DNA of 64,000 bases, taken from Aurifilum marmelostoma (Eukaryota; Ascomycota; Sordariomycetes; Diaporthales; Cryphonectriaceae). The notes beneath the pieces were generated by a model. The model was not told where the DNA came from. It searched no databases and saw only the letters and a program-made list of their open reading frames with translations. The position numbers were made by a program, and so were the translations under genes. The DNA is taken from the NCBI GenBank assembly GCA_027559495.1, contig JAMXSV010000024.1, positions 1,178,001-1,242,000 on the forward strand, read 5' to 3'. Each line of letters starts with the position of its first letter. Position 1 is the first letter of the stretch. This document shows positions 11,867-24,966 of this stretch, in pieces.

Positions 11867-13209
11867 GGAGGAAGATTAATAGATGTTGGTCAGACCTTCC
11901 CCATCATGGGTCGAGAACCACGAGATCGAACAACCAAACCTTTTGAGGACCAACGCTTGTGCCGCTTTCGTCCTGGCGGTGCTTACCGCAAGAGCGAACG
12001 TTTACCTGGCGTCATATCACCGTTTCCCCTTTACAGCATTATAATCTCTTCCTTTGAACGCTGGCCTCGTCGTCCTCTACTTTCTCAGACAATCACAAAA
12101 TGCCTTTGTCTGCTATAATTTTCTATCTGCACCGCCATCAGGCTCCTCGGAATTCTTTCCACTCGCCTCCTCTTGTTTCACGTCAAAGCATCATGCATTA
12201 TCTACTGCCCTTGTCTCCCGGGGGAAGAAAAGGAAGGAAAGGATTGTTGAACTCAAATATGTTTAAAGGCGTACACAGGAGTCAAGCAGGCGCACCACAA
12301 TTCATTCTCCTCATGTCGGGAAGGGGAATGGAGGCGTCGGGTGTGTTTGACAACATAGTATTGTTTTCTTTTCGGCTTGCTTTCCTGCGCGGCGTCTGGA
12401 GAGGTTACCAGACCAGATCAGTCCACGATGAAGTGGTGAATACACATTTGCGTACATGCTCTTTTATTCTTCGTCTTGACTTCTTCGACGGGAAAGCAGT
12501 TCTGTCTTACCTGATACACGGATAGCACGACCGCTTTCACCACATTATGGCGGAGGGGTGCCAGGCATCGACTGACTTGGCGAAAAGACGTGCAAAGGGG
12601 CGGTCGCATGCAGTGTTCAGTCGAGGGAGATGGGTGAGTGAAGGTGGGCCGGTACTTAATGACTCAGATTCGTTCTGTACGGTTATGATGCGAGACTTGC
12701 ATGTTCACTTTTCAACAGAAGCTGCAATGGACTGCGATGAAAGAAGTTGTTCCCATGTACTTGCCATGTACCTCAGATTGTCAAGTCGACTAAAGAAAAG
12801 AGGAAAGGAAAAAAAAAAGAAGAAAAAAAGAAGATTAATCAACCCAATCTTGCCATCTCACAGCGCAGATGAGTCGACCCAAAGCGATCGAAAAGGGAAG
12901 TACGTGGCATTGAGTCTATTCATTGGGCTCGCATGGACTCCCTCATGCAATAGCGAGCTGTACCTAGTCAAGGTCTATCGCATGACATTCATGTGACAGA
13001 TGTGGATGGTCTGTGGCAAGGAACTGTTGGCCGCTTTTGAATCATTCGAGATTCAACTTTCAATCACGGTTCGAGGGGTCATGCTAATATGCCGTGAGCC
13101 CGTAGGCACAGCGTGACGTCCTTGTAGCAGAGTCGCTATTGTCCTCCTCAGTGGGAGACGTTGGCGGCAGCTCTGCACCACGTCAGGCAGACGCATATAG
13201 GATCAATGT
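11867..13209. other. intergenic, convergent 3' flanks
   Basis: Lies between the 559-aa gene (+) and TAH18 (-), whose 3' ends face each other. Contains an A/G-rich tract at about 12795-12835. No coding feature recognised. Confidence 0.5.
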
Positions 13210-15852
13210 CTACCATGTCTCCATCCAGACTCCGACACGCTGCAGCCACTGCTTGGCTGCCTCATTGTCTTTGGCCAGACCCCCTAGCACCAAGGCATCC
13301 TCCAGCGCTAGGCGGACCGACACAGGCATCCTACCCGCATTACCACAAATCATGATGATGGGTAAGTGCCCAGAGTCAAGCCCGCGCTTGATCAAACCAC
13401 ACATCTCGCTTGCATAGCGGCGGATCTGATGCTGGACGTACATCTTGCCCCGGTCGTAGTCGAAGCTCCTGATCCAAGGCGTATTCTGTGGTCCAATTGG
13501 GGCAGGCTCGGGACTCATCCCACTCGGTCCAATCGACAACTCCTGTTTCGCATAGGGGTCGAGAAATCCTTTCTCATCTTCGCTGATTGGGTCGCGCGAG
13601 AAGGCTGGCAGAACCACAAGTCCTTTTTTGTACCGCCAGTCTTCCTTGAAGTGAAAATCCGCATGCTTGCTTCGGCAGCCGTAGAAGAGTAGCGTTCTCG
13701 CGCTGCCGTCGGGGTCACATAGAAAGCGGTTTTGGATCAGACTGCGGACGGGTGCTATGCCTGTCCCCGTGGCGATAGCAATCAGGGGCCTCTTCAAACT
13801 ATTATGGTCGGAGGGCGGAGGATGGCCGGGGTTGATACCGACAGCCAGTCGTGTTCCTGGTTCCAAGGCTTTGATGTACCTTGAGCAAAGGCCCTATAAG
13901 ATCACTCATTAGTTATGGAAAAGGTTGGAAGCTTGTGGAGGGTGCTGAGATGGATCAATGTCCAACCTACCCTTCTTGGCTTCCGAATAATTGTCTTGTA
14001 TTCGACCAGTGCCACCAGCAATTCAACTATCCGGGTCTCCGCGTTCTCGTCCTGATGCCCCGGGGCGCAGTTGGCGATACTGAATGCTCTACCACGAATG
14101 ATTGGGAAGATTTCCAGGGCATACTTTATGGGGATCTGCACACCCGGAAAGTCTTCAAGTACTTCCAGGATAGTGCGGCGGGGCCGAGACGTGTAGTCAT
14201 AGAACTCCTGCGTGTTCGACTCGAGAGTGAGCTCCAATAAGCGTTCCTGCTCGCGTTCATCTTGAGTATGGCGCCGCAACTGCTTCAGAAATGTGCGGGT
14301 CGGGATGGCGTTGATGTCGAGATTGTGGAGAAGAACATCACGCACGGTAGCGTGGTCGAAGGGGTACATGCCGCGTGGGAGCTGTAACTGCACGGCCTTG
14401 CGGGTCCAGAAGACTTCCGAGTCTGCAATCGAGTCCCAACCCATCAGTTGAATCAATTTGTGGACGTCGGAAGGGAAATTCTTGGGATATATCGTGATAG
14501 TGTCGCCTGGCAGAAGGTCTGGCAGCTCGCTCTTGTTCCAACCATTTTTGTAAATCTCCATAGTAAGGAGGCGCACATCCTGCCAGTGGCTGTCAGGGGT
14601 GACGCGTTTGTTAGAAAGTAGCTTGCTTTCCCTGGTTCCAGGGATAGGGAGGTTATCGGTGGGCGGCGGTCCATCCTCGCCCGCGACAGTGCTGAGGTCG
14701 TATTTGGAGGGATGGTCCTTGAGAATATTGTCGGAGTCCGGTGTCACAGGACCTCCAATCTTCAGGCGCTCAAGACTAATCGCGCCGTGTCGAGCGAACT
14801 CGCCATATCCATTCAGGTCGTTGCGCCGAAGGTCTTGATCGTCGGCTTCTTGTGAAGCGGATTTAGGGTCCTGGACATGACTGAGGGCGGCATGTTTCTC
14901 TCGGTTCGCCTCCCAGCGTGCGTTCTCGTTCGCATGTTCTAGATCCGTGGAATTCATCTCTGCCACTCGGATGGGATACTTTGGGGGAAGTAGTTGGGCG
15001 TCAGGTATGGGTGCAATGCCACTAGGCAGCGGATATTGTGTCGATAGATGGGATCTCAGGCCTTGATACCAAGGTAGGTAAATGCTGTCGATGCTGTAGG
15101 GGTGTTAGAAAGAGTTTTCGCCTTGAATTAGATGGTGTACTGGCGGAGTAGGCAGAGAGCAACCGTGGGGTGGGGGCGCGGAAGGAAGGAGAGAACAAGG
15201 AGACAGAAGGTCGCTTACCCGTTATCGTGCTTCTCGTCGCCTTCTCCAGCTGAGTAGACCTCAATGGCCCCGAGTTGTAAAAGACGTTTCTGTAGTTTCC
15301 TGGCGGCCCAGTTGAATCTAAATATGAACTTGGTCAATGAATGTTTCTACCATTGAGAGAACAGGATAAGGAGGCAAATGTTCTCACTTAGGATAGCTGC
15401 TGTCGCCAAGCCCGAAGATGGTGAAGTGCAGCTGGTTCAGGCAGCCTGGTGGGAGCCTTTTTCTCAGAAGGCTTTTCCAAAAAGCAGTAGCATTGGCAGG
15501 CATGTCCCCTTGCCCTGTTGTCGAAGTAACAAAGACGACAAATAGATATTGAGTCAACTCTTTCTGTGTAGTGTGAGCTGAGTGTGTTGACAAAGGCTCA
15601 GCGGGGCATATCTGAAGATACACCCAAGTTGTGAGGGAGACTTACCAGAGACACATCATTCATCTGCTCAACCAGTGTTCGGAATCGTAGCCTCTCAGCA
15701 GCCTCACCAATCTCCTCTGCAATCTCCTGGCTGCGGCCTGTTTCTGTGCCGTAGAGAACCAATATTGATCTGCCCTCCAGCTCCTGTCCACCTGTTCCGA
15801 CTTTCCTCTCCTCTGCTTCCATGGTTGCAAAGCTCAAGGCAGGCACGGTCAC
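13210..15852 (-). CDS. TAH18: NADPH-dependent diflavin oxidoreductase (Tah18/NDOR1-like)
   Basis: Five exons (15646-15852, 15388-15563, 15219-15317, 13971-15093, 13210-13893) join in frame to 762 aa. The order is that of the family: flavodoxin domain with FMN motifs GTETGRSQE (35-43), STTGQGD (83-89) and GLGDSSYPK (120-128); FAD domain with RAFSIAN (427-433); NADPH domain with GTGIAP (509-514), FYGCR and CGNAGRMP; and a C-terminal ETW whose aromatic residue stacks on FAD. Tah18 passes electrons from NADPH to the Fe-S protein Dre2 in cytosolic Fe-S cluster assembly. The lack of an N-terminal membrane anchor separates it from cytochrome P450 reductase. A linker of roughly 100 residues between the FMN and FAD domains is long and polar. 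The start could instead be the second Met, ten residues in. Confidence 0.93.
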
Positions 15853-18232
15853 TCTTTGCTTCCAAGATGGGCCTTGATGCTACTCAGAGCAGTTTTGCCC
15901 TTTCCTGCCTAGCGCTGATCCTCTGCACATCGATCTTCTATCTTCCAATATCGAGGGAAGCCACAGGTGTGGCTGCTTAGCCCATACGTCAGTCAGCTGG
16001 GGATGTGCAAGGAATTTACAAATGCTGTGCTTAAAGTCCACCATGAAATGCTGGACCTTCAAGCAGACGGGATGACTTCTACAGCCGATGAAAAAGCCTT
16101 GATTGTCTTCTTTGTGAGGTATAGGTTGGCGGTGATGATGCAGAAATTCCTGTGTTGGGAAAAGTTCATGTGGTTGACATTATGTTTTAGAGTATGGGGG
16201 AAGTATTCCGTATCCTTACGCCTTACGCTCTCCGTCACATGTAGCGGTACCCTTAAGCTATGCAGTACATAGTACGTGCTCAGAGCTTTATTAGCGCCTC
16301 TCTTCGGCCGAGGTCGGCTAGCAGTCAAGCATCCTGGACACATACAGCACATCTTAGAAATCGCAACGATGAAATAGAAACAAGAAAAGGAAACACACAC
16401 AGAAAAAGAAAGAAAAGAGAAAACAAACCTGCAGGATTTCAGGCACTTGCATTCAAGTATGGATTGTCTGTGACCATGATGCAAGACAGGCATAGATATG
16501 TGTAGAAATTCATGTTGAGACTGGCTCAATAACTCCGGTCCGGTCTGGGCCGTTGGAACTTCAAAGACTCTGGGGGAATGGCTCCGATGATGACCACATC
16601 TCGGCCGAACTGGGGCCGGGCTCAATGGGTCAAGATCCGGCACCTCATATCCTGGCATATAGCAGGACAACATTGGGGAATCTGATGGCCCCTTCCATGA
16701 ACATTAATGTCAAGAAAGGGCAGGTATAAGTTGATGGTCACTCTGTCAGCAGATTTCAGAAGATCTGCAGTGACTGCCTGCTGCTAAGGAACCATGAAGA
16801 GTGATCACATAGCATTGGAGTGACAATTCAGCGATTGAGAAGGGGGGGAACAGTGGTCTCAGCGGCACTCATGTACTGTAGAAGCTTAATTGTGGGTTCG
16901 CCAATACCAATAAGAGTGGGTATCCTGTTTGTAGGGCACAATATGTACATCAACTTGGTCCTCAAGACCTGGCATTCTTGGTGGCAAGTGTATCCTGTCC
17001 ATGACGCAGCATCAACGCCTGATCAGCCTTCTGTCCGAGCGTCAAATTTGATCGTGTTGGTTTAAGCCACCGTGGTGATCCATGTTCAGTCTTGGGTACT
17101 TGGAAGTGAAAAAGAGAAACCGAAGTCATCATGTACGGAGGAAGGTCCTCGATGATTTGACGGCCCTCACCCTAGCCAGTGACGCATTTGGGCTTGGGAA
17201 ACAAATTTAAATCAGCATCTTCCATCCCATGTGTGCTCTCAAAAAGCCCGCCCTTTTGCAATAGACTGGGGCACTGAGAAAGTCTCTATTGTGTGTCACG
17301 CGGCAGTGGGTTAGTTTCTTTTTGGTCGTACAGGCTCTAGACAATAGGTAGGTCGGCACTATTGTAGGGTCTGCTTCGCAGCTTCAGCCCTCTGCTCCCC
17401 AACCACAAAAGGCTCTCCTGCAAATAATTGGCAAACACCTGACAGCTGTCTCGTTTCCTCTCTATCCTTCCTCGGCGTTCATCTCGCAATACCTAGGAAT
17501 CTGAAGACGCTCACTCTTTTAGGCTTCATTTCCCAAGGCCAAGAATTCCAATACCAGGTCTTTGCGGCAGCCCGATCCTTCCTTTACTTGGTTGTCAACA
17601 AGCTCGATCATACCTACCCTAGCAAGCTGGCAAGCTGAGCACCTCAGACAGGTCCCACAAGGTCGAGCTTTCTCAACCTCAGGAGCACCTTTCCCCAATC
17701 CAAGACCACGCTACCGCACGTCAGACGGGGCAGAAGAGAAGGTACGTGCCAGCCCATGCGCCACACTTTCCGCCTGGGGCAGCTTTGGGCGGTCGCGACC
17801 CCCCAATCAATCCCTGTCACGCCTGCCACTTAGCCCCCGGATCCAGACTCGTCACTGGATGGGAGGGCCCCAAAAAAATTATTTGACCCAGTCGCGCAAC
17901 AACACAAAGGAGCCACAACGTCGTCTCTCTTTCTCTCTTCTTCCCTTCGTCTTCCCTCCCAACACCACAAGATCAATCAACGACAACTGTCAACAACCCG
18001 TCAAGCCTCCCCCCTCCAACCCCTTGCATCTAGGGCACTAAGCTACCCTTTTCCTCCCCCTCCGATTGCAACAGAGTTCAATTCTCGACCGTCAAAACTT
18101 GCAATACTGTGTCCACGTTGACGCTGCAAAGCCGGTCCATCACAGCTCGGCCCAACTTCGCCATCCTGACTAACCGCCCCCCAGACCCGGTCCAGATCCT
18201 TTCCAAAACCTCAAAACGATCAAATAGCCAAA
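15853..18232. other. intergenic, divergent promoters
   Basis: 2.4 kb between TAH18 (-) and the two-RRM gene (+). The last 500 bp before 18233 are C/T-rich, typical of a highly expressed fungal leader. The 204-codon minus-strand frame at 16059-16673 has no recognisable motif and reads low-complexity Phe/Ser/Cys. Confidence 0.5.
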
Positions 18233-19620
18233 ATGTCTGCTCAGGAGAACAAGACCGCTGATGTCGCCGTCAACGACGTGACAGCCGCTCTGTCCAATAC
18301 CGCCATCACCGACAAGCCTGCCGATGCCACTGCCCCCAGCCCTGCTGAGGGTTGCCGCCTCTACATCGGAAACCTGGCCTATGCGACAACTGAGGAGGGG
18401 TTGAAGGAGTTCTTCAAGGGCTACCTCGTGTAAGTACTTCATCTCTGTTTGCATCGCAGCCGCCACCTGCACTCCGCCTCATGTCCCTTGCCCCATCGCC
18501 CCTCCCCCGAAGCTCCCCCCCTGCACATACCCATGTCGCACATGCCTGGGGCGTGGCGCGATCCCTACATCACTGGGTATTATTTGCTGTAGATGTTTCT
18601 CATCTTAAAACACCCCTCGCTAACTCGACTGTCTTCTATAGTGAGGGAGTCACCATCCCTAAGAACCCCCGCACCGAGCGCTCTGTCGGCTACGCCTTCG
18701 TCGACCTGTCTACCCCCGGCGAGGCCGAGCGCGCCATTGCTGAGCTCTCCGGCAAGGAGATCCTGGAGCGCAAGGTCTCCGTCCAGCTGGCTCGCAAGCC
18801 CGAGGCCAGCGCTGACAAACCTGATGCCAACGGTGAGGGCGCTGGCACCCACCGACGCCAGTCTACCCGTGGTCGTGGCAGCCGTGGCATCCGCCACCGT
18901 GGAGGTCGCGCCGGCAACCGGACCCGTGAGGTAAGCCGTAGCCCACGGATCTGTATCGCCGACCATCAGCATGAGCTGACGTTTCCTCTACCAACAGGAC
19001 AAGAAGGAGGGTGGTGCCGAGGGCACCGCTGCGGCCACCGACGACGCCGCGGCAGCCAATGAGGTTCAGCCTTTGCAAGACATCACCAACCAAACCAACA
19101 ACACTGACCCTGATGGCAAGGCCAAGACTCAGGCTCGCCCCGCTCGCGAGCGCCGCGAACGCGGCCCCCCGGCTGATGGCATCCCCTCGAAGACCAAGGT
19201 CATGGTCGCCAATTTGCCTTACGATCTCACCGAGGAAAAGGTAAATGACAATCATCCATTGTAGTGTGGCATCAGCTAATGCATATCTGCAACCTCCAGC
19301 TCAAGGAGCTCTTCAGCGCTTACGAGCCGTCCTCGGCCAAGATTGCGCTGCGGCCCATTCCTCGTTTCATGATTAAGAAGCTTCTGGCCCGTGGTGAGCC
19401 CCGCAAGGGTCGTGGCTTCGGCTTCGTCACTCTGGCTTCAGAGGAGCTTCAGCAGAAGGCCGTGTCCGAGATGAACGGCAAGGAAATTGAGGGTCGCGAG
19501 ATCGCTGTCAAGGTTGCCATCGACAACCCTGACAAGCAGGGCGACGGCGAGGAGGGTGACGCTCCTGCCGAGGAGACCGCGAACGGTGCCGAGGAGGCTG
19601 CCGCTCCCGTGGCTGCTTAA
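18233..19620 (+). CDS. two-RRM RNA-binding protein
   Basis: Four exons (18233-18429, 18642-18930, 18998-19240, 19300-19620) give 349 aa. RRM1 has RNP2 LYIGNLAY at about 41-48, followed by RNP1-like VGYAFVDL. RRM2 has RNP2-like VMVANLPY, and RNP1 KGRGFGFVTL. Between them is a basic Arg/Gly/His-rich stretch (RGRGSRGIRHRGGRAGNR) that probably adds non-specific RNA binding. The C-terminus is acidic and Ala/Glu-rich. Such fungal RNP proteins take part in mRNA handling or translation; the exact role is unknown. Codon use is strongly biased to C-ending codons, which suggests high expression. The first intron (212 bp) is the longest. Confidence 0.88.
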
Positions 19621-20839
19621 GCGCTGCTCGGCAAAAACGAACGTTCGTTCCCATCATCATTGACCAGACCTCCTCTGATACGGGTGGGGGTTTTTTTTGG
19701 GGGGGGATGACATGATGACGGCGAACTCACGCTCATCACTTTAGGTGGTCTTGCAGCTACAGCATGGTTCGACACCCCGTTTAAGGAACATTCTAGCTTT
19801 GTGGGATTGACGACTGGGATGGGATGGGACGAGATTTCTGGCGTCTCTCGAGAGCACGGAGATGGAGGGCATCAGGAGTATCGTCGTCGTCTCTTTATAT
19901 GACTGCGCAGATGAATTTCCACGAGAGCTTTTATTTTCTCCCCCGTCGTCCGCCCGCATATCTACGTATTGATATTTTCTTTCTCATCCTTCCCAACCTG
20001 TATCCTATTCGCATTCTGGAAGTGGGGTTCGCGGATTCGGAAAAGTTGATAAAAAATGGGAAAAGATTGAGCAGCTTTTTTGGGGGGTGAGGGGGAGGGG
20101 GACCGGACTGTTTCGAGGTGCACAATTACCGAGTGCCTGAAAGTAACGAAAACAAAGAACAAACAATGACTATCACCACGGCGCGATTATTATATGTGCA
20201 GCGTGTAGTAGATCTTTCGTCACTCCCATCCGCCAGTCATGTTCAGTTCCAGAAAACTGCATTGTAGTTATGCGCCAGTTTCAGCCAGTCGCTGATGTGA
20301 CTAAAGCTTATTAGTTCCATAATGCCAATCGCCTAGGCGTGCATTCTACTATACACGTCGAATCGAGTATTAACAGTGTTTTCACCTATTCGAAATGTTT
20401 GGTGGCCCCCTTTGTAGTGACCATAATCGTTAGCTAGGCGCGCTGGGGGAGCCAGGGTGGTCGTTGGTGTCTGAGGCCCAGGCCGACACACTATTTCCGG
20501 CTTGAGCTACCATTGGTTGCGCAATTCCAATCCCAGATGACCTCCCCTTGCATTTCCAAACGCCTCCCAATCCCACCATTCGACAACCGACAAATCCCCC
20601 TCCCAAATCCGTACGAACATCGACGCCACTTTTGGACATTGGTCCCCCACCGGAGATTGTTTATTTCTCTCTCACCAGCGGGTTGATTCAAGCGTCAAAT
20701 CTGGCTTCTCGGAACTCGTTCGCTGCCACCTCCTGACAAGGGTGGCCACACGGACGATCAGATCAATACTCCATAGCCCCCCAATCACGACACCACAAGA
20801 TTTCGGGAGACCGGCCGAGAGAGAGCACAGCGGCCTGTC
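19621..20839. other. intergenic: 3' UTR of the RRM gene and promoter of the ArfGAP gene
   Basis: Contains G/T homopolymers at 19685-19706 and T/G-rich DNA near 20080-20100. No gene recognised. Confidence 0.5.
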
Positions 20840-22179
20840 ATGGCTTCTAAAGCCATGTGGGAGGTTGATCCGGAGACGAGATCAAAGGTGCGCAGTTTCT
20901 AGGCAAAAAATTCACGGCGTGCTGAACGTGCCAGCTGGTCTTGGTCCCAGGACCTCTACACTCATACCGCCCTCCACCAGATGCTAATGCAGGCGATGCC
21001 AAAAACAGCTCCTCGCCATTCAGAAGGAATCCGGCAACTCACTCTGCTGCGACTGCAATGCCCCCTCGCCTCAATGGGCTTCTCCCAAATTCGGCATCTT
21101 CATCTGCCTGTCCTGCGCGGGCGTCCACCGCGGCCTGGGCGTCCACATCTCCTTCGTCAGATCAATCTCCATGGATGCTTTCAAACCCGTCGAGATTGAG
21201 CGCATGAGGCTGGGGGGAAACCAGAATTGGAAGAAGTTCTATGACGAGCACGAGGATACACAGTTGAGAGGGCTCACGTGGGACGATGCGACAATTGCCG
21301 AGAGATACAACGGCGCTGCTGGTGAAGAATGGAAGGAAAGACTGAGCGCCAAAGTCGAAGGCAAGGAATACGTCCCTGGCGAGAGGAAGAGCACGCCTGC
21401 GCCATCTACACTGCAGACACAGGGTCTGGCGGCCGGAGGGAACGGCTCAAGGGCGGCGACGCCACTGAGCGGCACAGCAAACAACAATAGGCCACAGAGT
21501 CCCAGCACGGTGGGTGGGAAGGTCAAGGTGGACGACAAGTATTTTGAGAGCCTGGGTGCGGCCAATGCATCGAGACCAGATGATCTGCCGCCGAACCAGG
21601 GCGGAAAGTACGCTGGGTTTGGCAACACACCCGCGCCGAAGCAGGACAAGGAACTGCCCAAGTTCGAGGAGCTGCAGAAGGACCCCCTCGCGGCTATCAC
21701 CAAGGGCTTTGGGTGGTTCTCTTCAACTGTGACGAAGACGGCCACCTCTGTGAACAAGGATTTCATCCAGCCCACAACCAAGCAGGTACGTTACATCTTG
21801 GCCCTCACCTTGAAGTGTCGAAAGCAGAACGGAAGGACTGACCGTGCTTCCTCTACAGCTTGGAGAGTCGGACTTCGCCGCTCAGGCCAGGACTTTTGGT
21901 GGTCGCATCGCCCAGTCGGCCCAGGCGGGAGCACGCAGCGCACAGGAGGGTTTCAACAAGTTCGTCGAAGGTACAGACGGCCAACCTTCCCGCAGCAGAG
22001 CAACCGCGCCTCTGGACGAGAGCAAGAAGGCCTTCTGGGACGACTTCGCGTCGGCCGCTGACCAGCGGAAGAAGCAAGGCAGTTCCATTGGGACGTCTGC
22101 TATGGGGAAGGGATCGTCTGGGGGCCCTGCAGCGTCCGCGGCGAGCAAGAAGAGCCAGGATGAGTGGGATGATTGGTGA
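20840..22179 (+). CDS. GCS1: ADP-ribosylation factor GTPase-activating protein, Gcs1/ArfGAP1 type
   Basis: Exons 20840-20887, 21009-21785 and 21859-22179 give 381 aa. The first exon encodes 16 residues. The ArfGAP zinc finger is CxxC-x16-CxxC with Cys 29, 32, 49 and 52, followed by the catalytic arginine-finger context AGVHRGLG (Arg57) and FVRSISMDAF. The C-terminal half holds amphipathic Ser/Thr-rich stretches, such as GFGWFSSTV, that resemble ArfGAP1 lipid-packing sensors. The tail ends DEWDDW, typical of this group. The protein stimulates GTP hydrolysis on Arf1 at Golgi and endosomal membranes and so controls COPI coat turnover. The second intron is 73 bp. Confidence 0.93.
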
Positions 22180-22752
22180 GCTGGGACTTAGTAGGAGGTG
22201 TCTCCTGGCGGTCTTATAGCTGATAAAGGCGGGTTGGTATGTTTATCATATTGTCTATTTATTATCTGGGTAGTTTAGGCGCGGTATGACGGTGCATCGT
22301 ATATACGGCAGACTGCGTTTGATCTTGCCAACCCAAAGGCTTCCGTGCAGGCCTGCAGTGCAAAATTGTCTCGAAAGGAGACGCTAGTTACTCCTTGGAT
22401 TGTCATATGCTTCTGGCTTTCTAGCGGAGACGTAATTCTGAAATACTTGCTATCTGCGTCCAGCATCGCCTGAGAATGGTCTTATGATCAATATTTGGAC
22501 AATAAAGAGCAGTGGTAGCATGTGAAAATGTCGCATTGGGGCACTACAAGTCTACACGATCCCTTGTAGGTTTGCAAGTGCAGGGGTCGGTCTGTCTCGC
22601 CGAGACCGGTGGTAGCCGCAGAGGAGCTTTCGCGCTGTCTACCCGAGGTCAATTCAATCCCATGATGCCGCAACTTCAACCTCGACTCCTCTTCCTCCTC
22701 CGCCCCAACACTGCCGGCTTGCAATTTACTGAGCAAGTTTGCGGTCGTTAAA
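22180..22752. other. intergenic
   Basis: 3' flank of the ArfGAP gene and promoter of the ETF beta gene. Nothing else recognised. Confidence 0.5.
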
Positions 22753-23719
22753 ATGTCTGCCTTGCGAATACTCGTGCCCGTCAAGCGGGTCATTGACTAT
22801 GCGGTAAGCCTCGCTCTTCCCCGCCACCTGGACCCCCAGCGCATCCTGGATCCGGGGATTGGATGTGCACACACCCAGCTGACACCAAGGCCGTTACGAA
22901 TCCTCTCAGGTCAAACCCCGCGTGAACAAAGCCCAGACAGGCGTCGAGACCGCCGGTGTCAAGCACAGCATGAACCCTTTCGACGAGCTGTCAATCGAGG
23001 AGTCGGTGCGCATCCGCGAGAAGAAGACCGCCCCCGGCGGCGTCGAGGATATCTGCGTCATTAGCGCGGGACCTCCCAAGGCGCAGGATGTCCTGCGGAC
23101 CGCGATGGCCATGGGCGCGGACCGGGCGATCCATGTCGACGTCAAGGAGGGAGAAGACCTGGAGCCGCTGACCGTGGCGAAGCTGCTGAGGAAGGCGGTC
23201 GAGAACGAGAAGAGCAACCTGGTGATCCTTGGCAAGCAGAGCATCGACGACGACGCAGGCCAGACGGGCCAGATGCTTGCGGGCTTGTTGGGATGGGGCC
23301 AGGCGACGCAGGCAAGCAAGGTTGAGTTCGGCGAGGGCGATAGCGTAAGCGTTACGAGGGAGGTGGACGGGGGCGTGGAGACTGTCAAGGGAAAACTGCC
23401 GATGGTTGTCACGACCGACCTGCGGCTGAACGAGCCGCGGTACGCGAGCCTGCCGAACATCATGAAGGCGAAGAAGAAGCCGCTGGAGAAGAAGACGCTG
23501 GGCGACTTTGGGGTCGAGAATCAGAGGCGTTTGAAGGTGTTGAAGGTCACCGGTAAGTTCTCAAGCGTGAGGTGCCCCTGCTAGCCAGGGATCTGATACC
23601 AAGGATTTATGGACTGGCGGCTAATAGATGTCACAGAGCCGGCACCTAGACAGGGTGGTGGTAAGGTAGAGGACGTGGATGGCCTCGTGGCGAAGCTCAA
23701 GGAGCTCGGGGCTATCTAA
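22753..23719 (+). CDS. ETFB: electron transfer flavoprotein beta subunit
   Basis: Exons 22753-22803, 22910-23552 and 23637-23719 give 258 aa, the usual ETF beta length. It begins MSALRILVPVKRVIDYA and has the family signature near the end, VVTTDLRLNEPRYASLPNIMKAKKKPL, where the LNEPRY-LPNIM-AKKK run is the recognition loop that contacts partner dehydrogenases. The AMP-binding region includes LGKQSIDDD-GQTG. With ETF alpha it accepts electrons from mitochondrial acyl-CoA and related dehydrogenases and passes them to ETF-ubiquinone oxidoreductase. No strong N-terminal presequence is seen, as is usual for ETF beta. The third exon is short and encodes the Lys/Glu-rich C-terminus (VAKLKELGAI). Confidence 0.94.
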
Positions 23720-24965
23720 GGTGACGCTATCACACTGTATTCGATTGTACGGGCTTCAGGGTGGCGCATCGGCGGCATGTACGGGCAGCGAATTCCCTCC
23801 CATTATATTTCATCTCTGCGTTGGGACATCAGCCTCCCACTGAACAGACCGTCGTGAGATTTATGTTTATATGAAGTCAATGAGGTCACTTGTAGAGAAG
23901 CATTTTGCTTGTTGCTTAGTGCCTTCGAAACCTTTGCTGAGTTATCCAGAGATATCTCTATCGCTGAACACGGATTTTCTTGCCACGATTAATGTGCAGA
24001 AATATGACACGTTGCCTTGGTATTCCATGTCGATTTTTGGGTCACACAGACAGGAACTCTTCGTGGCCGTCTCAGACCGTGGTCCTACAAGGTATTCAAA
24101 GTCTCGAGGCCTCGATTCGACCCCGTGCCTGGAGGGCCAGGATATAGATGTAAATTCAATGTCAATAGAAGTTGAGACTCGCATCTGGTCGGCCCTGCGT
24201 CTACGTCCCAGCACGCATCTTGGTATTGCCTCCGACAGTTGGGTCAGGCATTGAAATCGTTTCTTCGGCGTCAAGTATATTAATACCGCTGCGGCATACT
24301 ATGTGTTAGACTGAAGACTTCACAAGGGACACACAGGGACGGCTTCATTGGTTGATAGTAGACAAGGTTTGAAGGCAAGATGAGAAGACTTTTTGAGAGT
24401 TGTCACCATTACAAAAAAGACTGACAGGCCGTCATTGTCAAGAAGAAATGAGCTGGCGATTTTACGTGACGCCAAAGATTCCGCTGGACGGCTGGGCGAT
24501 AAGCTTCGATGTCGGAGCTACTTTAGAAAGCATGCCACAAGCCCCGCCATTTTCAGATCCAAGGGACCGATCCAGGGAGCGGGATGGGTCTCAGCGGGGT
24601 CCTTGGGGGGGCCACACCCTAGAGGAACAGAGGGGGATGACGTGCCCCACCGCCCAGCTCTGCTTGCTCACAGCTGCAGTGCGCGAAAGGTAAAAAAAAT
24701 CCTTTCCTAGCGCCCCCAATTGGAAGGACGCCAATTTGGAGCGCTGCGATACGGGCAACTGCTAATGACTCTTTGTCTCTTCATATTCCCTCGTCTCCCC
24801 CAACCAGATTGATTTTCCTTCTTCCACCTCCCACATTCACAACCAAACACAGCAACCACAGAAACCCACACCCAAAGGACACGACCACTCACCCTCCTCA
24901 AGCTTACGGCACCAATGCTCCAAATCTGATCACAACCATATTGTTGATCCCACACAATCAGCCCT
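23720..24965. other. intergenic: ETF beta 3' flank and arg-2 promoter
   Basis: No gene recognised. Pyrimidine- and AC-rich DNA from about 24770 to 24960 is probably the arg-2 transcription start region and first leader exon. Confidence 0.5.
24766..24771 (+). promoter_or_regulatory. TGACTC, Gcn4/CPC-1-type general amino-acid-control site
   Basis: TGACTC lies about 200 bp upstream of the arg-2 uORF start. Cross-pathway control activators (CPC-1, CpcA, Gcn4) bind TGACTC and regulate arg-2 in other fungi. The match is short, so function is inferred from position. Confidence 0.45.
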
Positions 24966-24966
24966 T

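Noticed and set aside
16059..16673. 204-codon minus-strand open frame upstream of TAH18
   Set aside because: Low-complexity Phe/Ser/Cys/Leu, no motif, in promoter DNA, no matching splice sites.
23871..24254. 127-codon plus frame between ETF beta and arg-2
   Set aside because: No recognisable motif, non-biased codon use, and an equally long antisense frame.
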